From the NCBI GenBank assembly GCA_025362255.1, contig JANYGY010000035.1, forward strand, positions 1-36,550: DNA of 36,550 nucleotides, in the 5' to 3' direction. This stretch comes from Planctomycetales bacterium. Lineage in GTDB: Bacteria > Planctomycetota > UBA11346. Positions 1 through 8,101 of the stretch are shown piece after piece (within the stretch, counting starts at the first letter, position 1; each line of letters opens with the position of its first letter). Both the position numbers and the translations under genes were made by a program. The notes beneath the pieces were generated by a model. The model saw only the letters and a list, made by a program, of their open reading frames with translations. It did not search any database and was not told the DNA's origin.

Positions 1-372
1 GCGCGCGAATCCGATTTCATCAAGCGCCGGATCTTTCCCGGCTGCTGCATTCCCTCGGTCGAGGCCCTGGTCGGCGCGGCGCGGCGTCACAGCGACCTCA
101 ACCTGGTGCAGATGGATGATTTCGCGCCGCATTATGCGCGGACTCTCGAACTGTGGCGGGCCACGCTCAAGACTCAGGCCGATGATCTGCGCGCCCTGGG
201 TTATGATGATCGCTTTCAACGCCTGTGGGAATTCTACCTGAGTTATTGCGCCGGTGGATTTGCTGAACGCGCTTTGGGGGTCGCCCACCTCGTCTTTGCC
301 AAACCGGGGTGGCGCGCCGCAGACCATCCGGAATTGGTCGGTCGCGCGGCGTGGGATACCGGCAGACGCTGA
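1..372 (+). CDS. cfa: Cyclopropane-fatty-acyl-phospholipid synthase family methyltransferase, C-terminal part
   Basis: This is the last 123 residues of a gene cut by the left window edge; the frame is open from base 1 to a TGA at 370-372. Motifs are those of the Cfa C-terminus: DFIKRRIFPGC near the start, then DDFAPHYARTLELW, LGYDDRF and LWEFYLSYCAGGF. Family members use S-adenosylmethionine to add a one-carbon group to the double bond of unsaturated phospholipid acyl chains at the inner membrane. The SAM-binding half lies outside the window. It is followed after 64 nt by DUF2878, DUF1295 and a second Cfa-like gene on the same strand, which looks like one operon. Whether it makes a cyclopropane, a methyl branch or a furan-acid precursor cannot be told from this fragment. 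Confidence 0.85.
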   Translation, partial: ARESDFIKRRIFPGCCIPSVEALVGAARRHSDLNLVQMDDFAPHYARTLELWRATLKTQADDLRALGYDDRFQRLWEFYLSYCAGGFAERALGVAHLVFAKPGWRAADHPELVGRAAWDTGRR

Positions 373-436
373 CGATCGCCGACACGGCTCTGGAATTTTT
401 CAGGGCGTTTTTTTCAAGTTCGCACCCGAAGGTCTC

Positions 437-955
437 ATGTCGCTCAAACGCAATATTCTCTACGCCGTGCTCTGGCAGCTCGCGTGGTTCGCCGCGGTCA
501 TCCCCGCGGGCAAGGGCCTGCCGTGGGTCGGCCTGGTGGCGACGATCCCCGTGATCCTGGTCGCTGGTTGGGGTCGCTGGCCGCGCGCAGTGGCGGTGAT
601 GGCCGTATCGTTGGTGGTCGGTCTGGCGGTTGATGCCGCCCTCGGCTTCAGCGGCGTGTCGAATTATCCCGGAGGGATGTTCGATGGTCGGCTGTCGCCA
701 CCGTGGATGTGGGTGCTGTGGTTGCAGCTTGGCCTGGCGTTGGATCTCAGTCTCGCGTGGCTCCGGCCGCGGCTGTGGTTGGCCATGCTGTTCGGCCTGC
801 TGGGTGCGCCCGGAGCCTACCTCGGGGGCGTCGCCTTCGGCGCGATGCTCGCCCCACAGGGTAAACTCGCCCTCGGGATTGCCGTCGGGCTCGCCTATGC
901 GATCGCCGTCCCCTTACTCATCAGGTTGACCCGATGCCCACCCAGTTCCTCATAG
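437..955 (+). CDS. DUF2878 family integral membrane protein
   Basis: 172 residues, almost entirely hydrophobic, with about five predicted membrane segments separated by short polar loops. Features typical of DUF2878 are the N-terminal NILYAVLWQLAWFAAV, a middle NYPGGMFDGRLSPPWMWVLW loop and the final glycine-rich helix pair. The ATG at 437 was chosen because the helical core begins there; the same frame stays open further upstream, but that part is polar and overlaps the previous gene. Its end overlaps the DUF1295 start by 22 nt, implying translational coupling. The biochemical role is unknown. From established knowledge, DUF2878 often travels with Cfa-like enzymes, DUF1295 and photolyase-cluster genes, so a membrane-lipid role is inferred. 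Confidence 0.8.
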   Translation: MSLKRNILYAVLWQLAWFAAVIPAGKGLPWVGLVATIPVILVAGWGRWPRAVAVMAVSLVVGLAVDAALGFSGVSNYPGGMFDGRLSPPWMWVLWLQLGLALDLSLAWLRPRLWLAMLFGLLGAPGAYLGGVAFGAMLAPQGKLALGIAVGLAYAIAVPLLIRLTRCPPSSS

Positions 956-1719
956 CGGCTCTCTTCATCAGTGGCGTGATGTGGATCCTGTGGTGGATCC
1001 AGACGCGGACGCGTGATGCGTCGAGTGTCGACGCGGCCTGGGCCCTGGGCATCGGCGCGTGCGCGGTGTGGTATGCGGCGTCGGGCGACGGCGAGTTCGC
1101 CCGGCGGTGGTTGCTGGCCGGCATGATCGCGACCTGGGCGTTGCGCCTGGGACTGCATCTGATCATCGATCGGGTGGTCAAGGCGCCTGCCGAGGATGGC
1201 CGCTACGCCGCCATGCGCGCCCATTGGGGTACTCGGGCGAACGCTCATTTTTCGTGGTTTTATCAGGCGCAAGCGGGCGGCGTCCTGCTGTTCTCGCTGC
1301 CCTTCCTGGTTGGCGCCGATGACCTGCGGCCACTTGGTGCGCTCGATGCCATCGCGGTCGGCTGGTGGTTTGCGACCTTGGGATTGGTGGCCCTGGCCGA
1401 TCGCCAACTAGCGCGTTGGCGCGCTGACCCGGCCAATCGCGGACGCACCTGTCGCGGTGGGCTGTGGCGCTATTCGCGACATCCCAATTATTTTTTCGAG
1501 TGGCTCCATTGGTTCGCCTATGTCGCTCTCGCGTGGGGCGGCCCGCATGGCCCATGGACTCTAGCGGTGCCGGCACTGTTGCTGGTCCTGCTACTGTTCG
1601 TCACCGGCATTCCCTATACCGAGGCTCGGGCACTGAAGACCCGCGGCGACGATTATCGGGCCTATCAGCGTGAGACGTCGGTGTTCATACCTTTACCTGT
1701 CCGCACCTCTCAAACATAA
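934..1719 (+). CDS. DUF1295 (steroid 5-alpha-reductase-like) membrane protein
   Basis: 261 residues with about six membrane helices. The C-terminal half carries the signature of the DUF1295/ICMT-like fold: GLWRYSRHPNYFFEWLHW followed by a late TRGDDYRAYQRETSVFIP. In relatives this part binds a reduced nicotinamide or SAM-type cofactor at the membrane surface. The ATG at 934 lies inside the end of the DUF2878 gene, so the two are probably co-translated. The 3-prime end lies 16 nt before the ATG of the second Cfa-like methyltransferase. A lipid reductase or dehydrogenase acting with the flanking methyltransferases is the simplest reading, but the substrate is not visible in the sequence. Confidence 0.85.
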   Translation: MPTQFLIAALFISGVMWILWWIQTRTRDASSVDAAWALGIGACAVWYAASGDGEFARRWLLAGMIATWALRLGLHLIIDRVVKAPAEDGRYAAMRAHWGTRANAHFSWFYQAQAGGVLLFSLPFLVGADDLRPLGALDAIAVGWWFATLGLVALADRQLARWRADPANRGRTCRGGLWRYSRHPNYFFEWLHWFAYVALAWGGPHGPWTLAVPALLLVLLLFVTGIPYTEARALKTRGDDYRAYQRETSVFIPLPVRTSQT

Positions 1720-1735
1720 GCACATCGAGTTCACC

Positions 1736-2767
1736 ATGTCTTTGACTCTCGCCCTCGTCGAACACGGCATCATTCCCGATGCCCTCACCCGCAGTGGCAT
1801 CCGCCGGCTGCTTGCTCAGCGGCTGCGCGACGAGGCCTCGGCCGAAGGCGCCAAGCGCCGGGCGCGCTACCTCGCCGATCTGGTCACCGCGCCGCTCGCC
1901 ATCGAACAGGCGGCAGCAAATGCCCAGCATTATGAGGTTCCGTCGCGGTTGTACGAGCTGTGTCTGGGTAAACGGTTGAAGTATTCCTCGGGCTGGTGGG
2001 GCGAAGGAGTACGCAATCTGGACGAGGCCGAGGAAGCGATGCTCGCCAAATCGGTGGCCCACGCCGGGCTGCGCGACGGCATGGACATTCTCGAGATCGG
2101 CTGCGGCTGGGGCTCATTGTCATTGTACATGGCCGAGCATTTTCCGAATGCGCGCATCCTCTCGATCTCGAACAGTCGGTCTCAGCGCGAGTTCATCACC
2201 GCCAAGGCCGAAGAGCGTGGCTTCAGCAATCTCACGGTGCTGACGCGGGATGTGGTCCAGTTTGAAACGACAAACCGTTTCGACCGGGTGGTCTCGATCG
2301 AATGCTTCGAACACCTGCGCAACTACCATGAACTGTTTCGCCGCATCAGCGGCTGGTTGAAACCAGGCGGTAAACTGTGGACCCACATCTTCGTCCATCG
2401 TGAATACACCTATCCCTTTGAAACCGCAGCCGATGATAGTGACGATGGCAACTGGATGTCGCGCCACTTCTTCACCGGCGGTCAGATGCCGAGTTTCGAT
2501 CTGTTCAGCACCTGCAATCGTGACCTCGTTGTTGAAGACGCCATCGCGGTCAACGGTACGCATTATGGCAAGACCGCCCGCGCCTGGCTGAACAACATCG
2601 ATCAGCACAAAGCCGAAGCCCGCGAGGTGCTCGCCGCACCCGGCGTTGACCCAGCCGTGCAATTCAATCGCTGGAGGATGTTCTTCATGTCCTGTGAAGA
2701 GTTGTGGAACTACCGCGCCGGCGACGAATGGCTGGTCGGACATTATCTGCTGGCGCCGAAAAGCTGA
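1736..2767 (+). CDS. Cfa-like SAM-dependent methyltransferase (second copy)
   Basis: 343 residues. The order is a helical N-terminus, a Cfa-type substrate region (HYEVPSRLYELCLGKRLKYS), SAM motif I (ILEIGCGWGSLSLYMAE, about residues 120-136), then SIECFEHLRNY and LKPGGKLWTHIF. It is shorter than classical Cfa (about 380 residues) and belongs to a divergent branch, so it is probably not redundant with the partial Cfa at the left edge. The ATG at 1736 is preferred; the frame is open 66 nt further up, but that part overlaps DUF1295. It is last in the cassette and is followed by a long hairpin at 2866-2893. It likely methylates an unsaturated or modified acyl chain; the exact reaction is unknown. 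Confidence 0.85.
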   Translation: MSLTLALVEHGIIPDALTRSGIRRLLAQRLRDEASAEGAKRRARYLADLVTAPLAIEQAAANAQHYEVPSRLYELCLGKRLKYSSGWWGEGVRNLDEAEEAMLAKSVAHAGLRDGMDILEIGCGWGSLSLYMAEHFPNARILSISNSRSQREFITAKAEERGFSNLTVLTRDVVQFETTNRFDRVVSIECFEHLRNYHELFRRISGWLKPGGKLWTHIFVHREYTYPFETAADDSDDGNWMSRHFFTGGQMPSFDLFSTCNRDLVVEDAIAVNGTHYGKTARAWLNNIDQHKAEAREVLAAPGVDPAVQFNRWRMFFMSCEELWNYRAGDEWLVGHYLLAPKS

Positions 2768-2865
2768 TTTCCCTGTCGAGGCGACAGCTTGGTTGGCAAT
2801 TGTGTGCGATAAAAATAACCGGTTAAATGCGACCGAGTGATTATTTCTTAGCGAGGCGTGTCAGG

Positions 2866-2893
2866 GCTTGGCAATTTCTACAAATTGCCAAGC
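2866..2893 (+). terminator. Long hairpin downstream of the lipid cassette, probable terminator
   Basis: A perfect 12-bp stem: GCTTGGCAATTT (2866-2877), loop CTAC, then AAATTGCCAAGC (2882-2893). A short T run (2899-2902) follows five bases after the stem, so it is not an ideal intrinsic terminator. It lies between the Cfa-like gene and the prepilin gene on the same strand, so it may end the first transcript or sit in the leader of the second. Confidence 0.55.
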
Positions 2894-2926
2894 GGCGGTT
2901 TTAGATTTTAGTGGTAGGGTGGTGCT

Positions 2927-3646
2927 ATGACCAACACCAAGATAACCTGTGCCGGTATGAGTTTAGTCGAGATATGCATTGTTGTCGTGCTGCTCTTGGT
3001 GATTGCCGGCGTTTTTTTGCCGATCACGTGGTTCATAGACAAGCGTGGCGCTAGGCACGAATTGTGCAGCAATAAACAGCGCCAACTCGTTTTGGGAATG
3101 TCGGTCTATTCAAATGACAGTGATTCGGTGTGGCCGGTTTTCACGGCAAACTCCGCCGGCGATTGGGTGGCGGTGGGGGATCACAAAATGGATGCGACAG
3201 CCACGGCGATTGCTTCGTTCGAATTATTGTCACAAGCATTGGGGGGAGATCTTACGGAAAAAGTCTTCGCTTGTCCGTCCAAGCCTCTGGTACGCCCGAA
3301 AACACCAGCGGGGCCGGTCGGATCACGGACGTCTGTTTCAGAATGGGCAAGGCAAGGTCCATCGCAGATGGGTTATTCCTACGACTGGTCGATCCCCACA
3401 AATGGCACATCCAGGCGAGTGGTCATTGTCGATCGTGACCATAACGCCCACCCCGGGGCGAAATCTCCGGCAGCATATGCTGATGGCCACGTCTCATATC
3501 TCCCTCGCGACGGCTCCAGCCTGCTCAATCTCGATGCCGATCGTGATGACATCTATTCTGCGGTTGGCGATGGTCCGATGGGCGTTCCCGGCGAGGGCTC
3601 GACCACGCGCGCTTTCGTGGGGGGGGCGCTCAGCGCACGTGCATGA
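2927..3646 (+). CDS. Type IV prepilin-like protein with PVC-type C-terminal motif
   Basis: 239 residues. The N-terminus has a prepilin peptidase site: CAG then MSLVE, with Gly at -1 (residue 10) and Glu at +5 (residue 15), followed by a hydrophobic helix to about residue 31. Next comes LCSNKQRQLVLGMSVYSNDSD, matching the CxxN...QL...YxxD region of the DUF1559-like pseudopilins abundant in Planctomycetes, Lentisphaerae and Verrucomicrobia. The C-terminal HPGAKSPAAYADGHV is the H-X9-DG type motif with one extra residue. The gene is visibly more AT-rich than its neighbours. Its end overlaps the convergent GH13-like gene by 17 nt, just after a run of eight G (3619-3626) where a length error would alter the last residues. 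Role: probably a minor pseudopilin or secreted surface protein; no secretion genes are adjacent. Confidence 0.8.
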   Translation: MTNTKITCAGMSLVEICIVVVLLLVIAGVFLPITWFIDKRGARHELCSNKQRQLVLGMSVYSNDSDSVWPVFTANSAGDWVAVGDHKMDATATAIASFELLSQALGGDLTEKVFACPSKPLVRPKTPAGPVGSRTSVSEWARQGPSQMGYSYDWSIPTNGTSRRVVIVDRDHNAHPGAKSPAAYADGHVSYLPRDGSSLLNLDADRDDIYSAVGDGPMGVPGEGSTTRAFVGGALSARA

Positions 3647-5069
3647 CGCGCCAGGTCTGTACACCCCAGGGTGGCAGGCTGACGCGTAAGGCTTCGTCGC
3701 GCAGGGTGGCGGCGGTGACCGGGCGGAATGGGCCGCTGGCCAGGCAATCCTGAAACTGGCAATCGCGTTCGGCGAGTGGGCCGGCATCCACCGCGCCGGT
3801 GACGTGGCCCCAGCCCGCATTGACGATCAACACCAGGCTGTGGTAACCGGTCAAGGTCCACAGGCAGCCGATCAGGCTGCGCCCGTCGGCGCCACGCGGC
3901 TCAAGCAATTGCCACCGGCCATCATGGCGCGCGGGTTCGGCCAGCAGGTGCAGCAGTTCGCGAAATGCGCGACGATGAAAGGGCGAGCCTTCTTCGGGTG
4001 GCCGCCGCCGGCAGCGATGGGGACTGTGCATCCGCCGGCCGTCTTCCTGGCCGTAATGGCAAAGCAGCATGCCCGGCACCATGCCGGTGAGGAACAATGC
4101 TCCGCGATGATGATCGATCGAGGCGAAGGTCGCGGCGGCGCGTTGCTCGTCATCGTTTTCGAGAAAGCGCACGCAGTGGCTTTGATAGTCGGGGGCCGCG
4201 CGCAGATGGGCGCGGATCGACTCGGCGTTGTCGGTCAGCAGGCGGTCGTACAGCGTCTTGTCATACGTGAAGTCAAAGCCCTGCTGCTGTAGTTCCCATT
4301 CCTTGTTCCAGTAGACTTCGGCAACGAACAGGGTCCCGGGATGGGCCGCGCGCACGGCATCGGTGCAGCGCCGCCAGAATGGTTCGATGTCGCGGTGCCA
4401 CGTGCCACGGAAAACATCCGGCAGCAGCAACATCGCTTCTTCGCAGCGCAGGCCATCGCAGCGCGAGGCGACCTGATTGGCCATCTCGATCACCGCGTCC
4501 TGGGCTTCGCGGCTGCTGTAATTGATCTGCAGGGTGTCGCGCCACGCCGGAAAATTCGGATCGCGACCATGGGCGAAGATGGTGCCATGCAGGCGGATGA
4601 ACGACCCCGGATGGCGGCGCAGATCGTCTTCAGAGCCCTGGATCAAGAACTCAGGGTGGGCGCTGGCCCAGGGATGATCGAGGCCGATGTGATTGGGCGC
4701 GAAGTCGAGCATCAGCGACAAGCCGCTGGCGCGTGCGCGTTCGCGCAATGCCTCCAACGCGAGATCGCCGCCGAGCACATCTTTGATCGTGTAGTGGCCG
4801 ATGGAGAGCGGCTCGCCGCTGATGTCATCGGCAGTGAAGTCAGGAAGAACGCTGTGCAATTGGCGGTGCAAACCCGCGTCGGCAAGGGCATGGGCGCGGA
4901 TCAACGGGCCGTTGGTCCAGGTGCCGAACAGATACAACCAGGTGAAGCCGTTTTCGACCAGATGATCGAGGAAGCCGAAATCGAGGTCGTCGAGGGTCGC
5001 CGGTCGACCGAGTTCTTGGGTTCGTTCGCTGCGCCAGGTGCGCGCATTCAATTCGTACACCTGATGCAT
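3630..5069 (-). CDS. GH13-like alpha-amylase family protein with atypical nucleophile position
   Basis: 479 residues with a TIM-barrel GH13 layout and no signal peptide, so probably cytoplasmic. Conserved region I is LDFAPNHIGLDH (residues 121-132). Region II is DGLRCEEAM (205-213), where the usual catalytic Asp after RC is Glu210 (codon GAA). Region III is FVAEVYWNKEW with the acid/base Glu251. Region IV is ENDDEQR (304-310), with Asp307 in the place of the third carboxylate but Asp instead of His before it. Fold membership is clear; normal retaining glycosidase activity is doubtful because of Glu210. It ends in convergent overlap with the prepilin gene and begins 72 nt after the MBL gene on the same strand. 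It may act on intracellular alpha-glucan or trehalose-like sugars, but no substrate can be assigned. Confidence 0.8.
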   Translation of the reverse strand: MHQVYELNARTWRSERTQELGRPATLDDLDFGFLDHLVENGFTWLYLFGTWTNGPLIRAHALADAGLHRQLHSVLPDFTADDISGEPLSIGHYTIKDVLGGDLALEALRERARASGLSLMLDFAPNHIGLDHPWASAHPEFLIQGSEDDLRRHPGSFIRLHGTIFAHGRDPNFPAWRDTLQINYSSREAQDAVIEMANQVASRCDGLRCEEAMLLLPDVFRGTWHRDIEPFWRRCTDAVRAAHPGTLFVAEVYWNKEWELQQQGFDFTYDKTLYDRLLTDNAESIRAHLRAAPDYQSHCVRFLENDDEQRAAATFASIDHHRGALFLTGMVPGMLLCHYGQEDGRRMHSPHRCRRRPPEEGSPFHRRAFRELLHLLAEPARHDGRWQLLEPRGADGRSLIGCLWTLTGYHSLVLIVNAGWGHVTGAVDAGPLAERDCQFQDCLASGPFRPVTAATLRDEALRVSLPPWGVQTWRVMHVR

Positions 5070-5141
5070 GAACTTTTACACTAGTCGAACTTAGGAGGGC
5101 CGCAACGTGAGCATCTCGTGCCTGAACTCATCATCAGCGGA

Positions 5142-6095
5142 TTAAGAAACTGACTCTAAATCCCAAACTTTGCCTTCGAAGGCCGCCGACAGGCGCCAGG
5201 TCGCGTTTGGCGCGACCAGTTCCTTATAGCGATTCGCATCATTGCGCAGACGCGTGACGGCGGCGTCACTGGCCAAGGGATCGTGATGGAAGATCACCAA
5301 TTCGCCGATCCGGGTCTCGCGGAAGAAATCGATGAAATTGAAAATCGTCGAATGCCCGAAATTGATGTGGTCGTGGTAGTCGAGAAAGCCGTACATGGCG
5401 TCGACAATCACCACATCGGCGCCGGAGACGAATTCGGCGTAGGTTTCAGCGAGACGATGGGGGCTTTTCGAGACTTCGGTGTCGGTGAGATAGCACACCG
5501 AGCGGCCGCCGAAATCGATCCGGTAGCCATATGCCTGGTCAGGGTGGATCAGGGGCAGGATGCGGATCGTCGCCGCCCCGATGGCGGTCGCCTGCTGCTC
5601 CGCCAATTGAGTGCAGGTGATCTTGCTCGGCAGGCTCGGCCATTTGACCGGAAAGTGCGCGCCCGACATCTGCGAGGACAGCAGGCTTTCCGAGTCGGAA
5701 CGGCCTGACCAGACGTGGATGTCGCGATCTTTGAGATAGATCGGCCCGAAAAACGGGAACCCGCAGATGTGATCCCAGTGAAAGTGGGTGAACAGAAAGT
5801 GCAGTTCGTCGCTTTTGCCACGGCCGTCGGCCATCAATTGCGCCGACAGGGCGCGCAGGCCGGTGCCGGCATCGAGGATGAAGGTTTGGCCGGGTAGCGC
5901 GACTTCGACGCAGCTGGTGTTGCCGCCGTAAGTCCAGCTATGCGGAGTGCGATCGAGGTAGGCGTCGATCGCCGCCGGCGAGGCGAGATCGGCCGGCTTG
6001 GCCTCGCTGAGCAAGGCGCGGGCCTTGTCACGTAGCTGGGTGTTGCTCATCGGCGTGGCGAGCGAGCCGCGAGTGCCCCACAGGCGTATGCGCAT
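5142..6095 (-). CDS. Metallo-beta-lactamase-fold hydrolase (RNase Z / phosphodiesterase-like)
   Basis: 317 residues. It starts with RIRLWGTRGS and has the GGNTSCVEV strand typical of the PhnP/RNase-Z-like MBL branch, then ILDAGTGLR and the metal motif THFHWDH (His104, His106, Asp108, His109). Later ligands are probably in the PLIHPDQ and YLTDTEVS segments, then FGHST and IFHHDP. Members hydrolyse phosphodiesters or cyclic nucleotides using two Zn or Mn ions; the substrate here is unknown. An in-frame GTG six codons upstream (6113) is possible, but the ATG at 6095 matches the family start and has GGGAAA a short distance upstream. It faces away from the PilM-PilN gene, with a 274-nt divergent spacer (6096-6369) in which I recognise no clear promoter. 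Confidence 0.82.
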   Translation of the reverse strand: MRIRLWGTRGSLATPMSNTQLRDKARALLSEAKPADLASPAAIDAYLDRTPHSWTYGGNTSCVEVALPGQTFILDAGTGLRALSAQLMADGRGKSDELHFLFTHFHWDHICGFPFFGPIYLKDRDIHVWSGRSDSESLLSSQMSGAHFPVKWPSLPSKITCTQLAEQQATAIGAATIRILPLIHPDQAYGYRIDFGGRSVCYLTDTEVSKSPHRLAETYAEFVSGADVVIVDAMYGFLDYHDHINFGHSTIFNFIDFFRETRIGELVIFHHDPLASDAAVTRLRNDANRYKELVAPNATWRLSAAFEGKVWDLESVS

Positions 6096-6369
6096 GACGG
6101 TCGAATTTCCCACAGTCCGTGAACAGTCCGATATTATATCGCTCGGGCTATGCCAAATGGCCTTGGGATGCTAGATCGCCCGACCTGGGGCGCAACGGTA
6201 GTCGGTTGAGGACGCGACGACTGATTCAAACGCCTCATTGGGGATCAGGTACACCAGTTGAACGCGGCGCTGATCGGCGCGTACGATCTTCATGTCCCTG
6301 GCGCTTGGCAGAAAGCACGTTCGCCTCAGATTGTTTTAATCCGCATCCATTACCTGCCCGTCTGGTCCT

Positions 6370-7914
6370 ATGCCCACTACGCTCGAAGTTACTGCCAGCG
6401 CCATCCGTCTGTGTGTGACCGAAGATAAACGCATTATCGGCTTGGAATCCTGGCCGGTTCCAGCTGGCGCGGATCCGTTGGCCGCGTTGGCGGCAGTGCC
6501 TTTGCCCGAAAACCTCGGGCGGGTGCGCGTGCTGCTGCACCACGACGACCTGCTGACCCGGACCCTGGTCCAGCCGCCGTGCGCGCCCGAACGACTCGAC
6601 CGGCTGGTGCGCTTTGAGCTGGGCACGGTCGCGGCGCCGGGCAGCGATGATGCGCCGCCGAGCGCGATCAGCTGGCATCTGGTGCCCATGGCCGGAGCCG
6701 ACGGCGACATGCGCGTGCTCGCCCAAGTAGTGCGCCTGCGCCTGGTCGATCGCGTACGTCAGGCATTGGCGCCGCGTGGCGCCAAGCTCGCCTCGCTCAG
6801 CCATCCGGCCCTCGGTCTGTACCATGCGTTCAAAGCCCAGTCGCCCGGCCATCAAGGTGTCGCGTGCCTGATCGATGTCGGCGGCAGCCATGTGCATCTG
6901 GTCCTGGTCAAAGATGGCGACCTGGTGTTCATGCGCAGCCACGCCCCGGGCATGGATGAGACGATGCGCCAGGTCGCCGCCAAACGCGGCATCGCCGAAG
7001 CCGACGCCGCGGCCCTGGTGCGCAAGATCAGCGACGGTTCGCCGGATGATCTCAAGGACCTGATCGCCCATCAGGCAGGCGCGATCAGCGCGGCGATTAC
7101 CGCCAATGTGCGCTTCTGCCGCACCCAGCTCAAGCTCAGTGACTTCGAGCCGACCCAGGTTTACGTTGCCGGCGCGGGTGCCTTGGCCCACGGATTTCTC
7201 GCTACGCTGGCGGCCCGTACGCGGCTGCCGGTTCGTCTGATCAATCCATTCGCCGGGCAAATGTCACGCTTGCCCGCGGACCTGTCCGATCGCCTCGCCG
7301 GTCTGCCCAGTCCGTGGACAGCGGTCATCGGCGGCGCGAGTGCAGCGGCCTGGGAGCTTGACGCCCTGGCCGACGAACGGCGGGCGCGGATGCAGTACTG
7401 GCGCAGCGATGGCGCGCTCAAGGCCGCGGCGGTGATCGCGGCGGTCCTCAGCGGCATCGGCATCATCGCTTCTGAACTCTCGCTCGCGCACAGCGGATCG
7501 CGTCTGGCCGAACTGGAAACCGTCGTCCCCAAGGCCCAGGAGCTGGCCAAGCAGATCGCCAACGTGCGCGATAAGCAGATCGCGGATGCCGGCCGCGTGC
7601 GCTGGCTCGATGCCGAGCGGCGTCCGGGTCGGATCGCGGTCGAGCTGCTCAATTGCATCGGGAAATTACAGGATCCCTCGACCTGTCCGGTGATCCTCAC
7701 GACGTATCAGCTCGGTCGCCAGCCGGGTATGGTGGTGGTCGATCTCGCCGGTTCGGCAACCAGTGCCAAGGTCAGCGCCGAGGCCGCGATCCGCGCCTTC
7801 AAGAGCGGTCTGCAGCAGCAATACCCGGCGATCTCGGCGATTGAGGAATTGCCGACAGCGATCGAAAAGGATCGTTTGTCGTTCAAGTACCGGTTGGCGA
7901 TTCCCGACGGCTGA
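6370..7914 (+). CDS. PilM-PilN fusion-like protein (type IV pilus / GspL-like)
   Basis: 514 residues. The N-terminal 330 residues resemble the actin-like ATPase fold of PilM, including LIDVGGSHVHLVLVKDG near residue 168 and VYVAGAGALAHGFLA near 265. A single membrane helix follows (about 350-370, KAAAVIAAVLSGIGIIAS), then a heptad-like stretch and a C-terminal ferredoxin-like domain typical of PilN. In type IV pilus systems PilM (cytoplasmic) docks on the PilN N-terminus; here both parts appear joined, as in GspL of type II secretion. No PilO, PilP or PilQ gene adjoins. A prepilin-like gene lies 2.7 kb away but is separated by two minus-strand genes. It could be part of a scattered pilus or secretion machine. 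No Shine-Dalgarno sequence is evident before the ATG. Confidence 0.72.
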   Translation: MPTTLEVTASAIRLCVTEDKRIIGLESWPVPAGADPLAALAAVPLPENLGRVRVLLHHDDLLTRTLVQPPCAPERLDRLVRFELGTVAAPGSDDAPPSAISWHLVPMAGADGDMRVLAQVVRLRLVDRVRQALAPRGAKLASLSHPALGLYHAFKAQSPGHQGVACLIDVGGSHVHLVLVKDGDLVFMRSHAPGMDETMRQVAAKRGIAEADAAALVRKISDGSPDDLKDLIAHQAGAISAAITANVRFCRTQLKLSDFEPTQVYVAGAGALAHGFLATLAARTRLPVRLINPFAGQMSRLPADLSDRLAGLPSPWTAVIGGASAAAWELDALADERRARMQYWRSDGALKAAAVIAAVLSGIGIIASELSLAHSGSRLAELETVVPKAQELAKQIANVRDKQIADAGRVRWLDAERRPGRIAVELLNCIGKLQDPSTCPVILTTYQLGRQPGMVVVDLAGSATSAKVSAEAAIRAFKSGLQQQYPAISAIEELPTAIEKDRLSFKYRLAIPDG

Positions 7915-7927
7915 TCGGACGTTCTCC

Positions 7928-8032
7928 GTGGCATGGGCGGCAGCCCATGTGCGAGTAAGCCCACGAACATGGGCGAGCCGCCCATGCCACTATCGAACCG
8001 AACCGTAGCATGGGGGGCAGCCCATGTGCGAG
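7928..8032. repeat. REP/BIME-like palindromic repeat, one full hairpin and one extra half copy
   Basis: The outer arms GTGGCATGGGCGG (7928-7940) and CCGCCCATGCCAC (7978-7990) are perfectly complementary. Nested inside, GCCCATGT (7943-7950) pairs with ACATGGGC (7967-7974), leaving a 16-nt loop. A further direct copy of the left arm lies at 8005-8032, matching 7928-7955 at 26 of 28 positions. Palindromic GGCATGGGC modules of this kind recur between genes in several high-GC bacteria, including Planctomycetes, and are usually linked to REP-associated transposases. It sits between the PilM-PilN and SNF2 genes and may also act as a transcript-end hairpin. Confidence 0.75.
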
Positions 8033-8101
8033 ATCGAGTTATCGGATGGTGCCAGCGCTCGCATTTGCTTCGCGGGCCTCAGACGGACGCTGGCTCCTGA
8101 A

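Noticed and set aside
4341..5084. A 247-codon plus-strand frame opposite the GH13-like gene
   Set aside because: The minus-strand protein has the conserved GH13 regions; the plus-strand product shows none.
6235..7260. A 341-codon minus-strand frame opposite the PilM-PilN gene
   Set aside because: No family resemblance; the plus strand has the coherent domain order.
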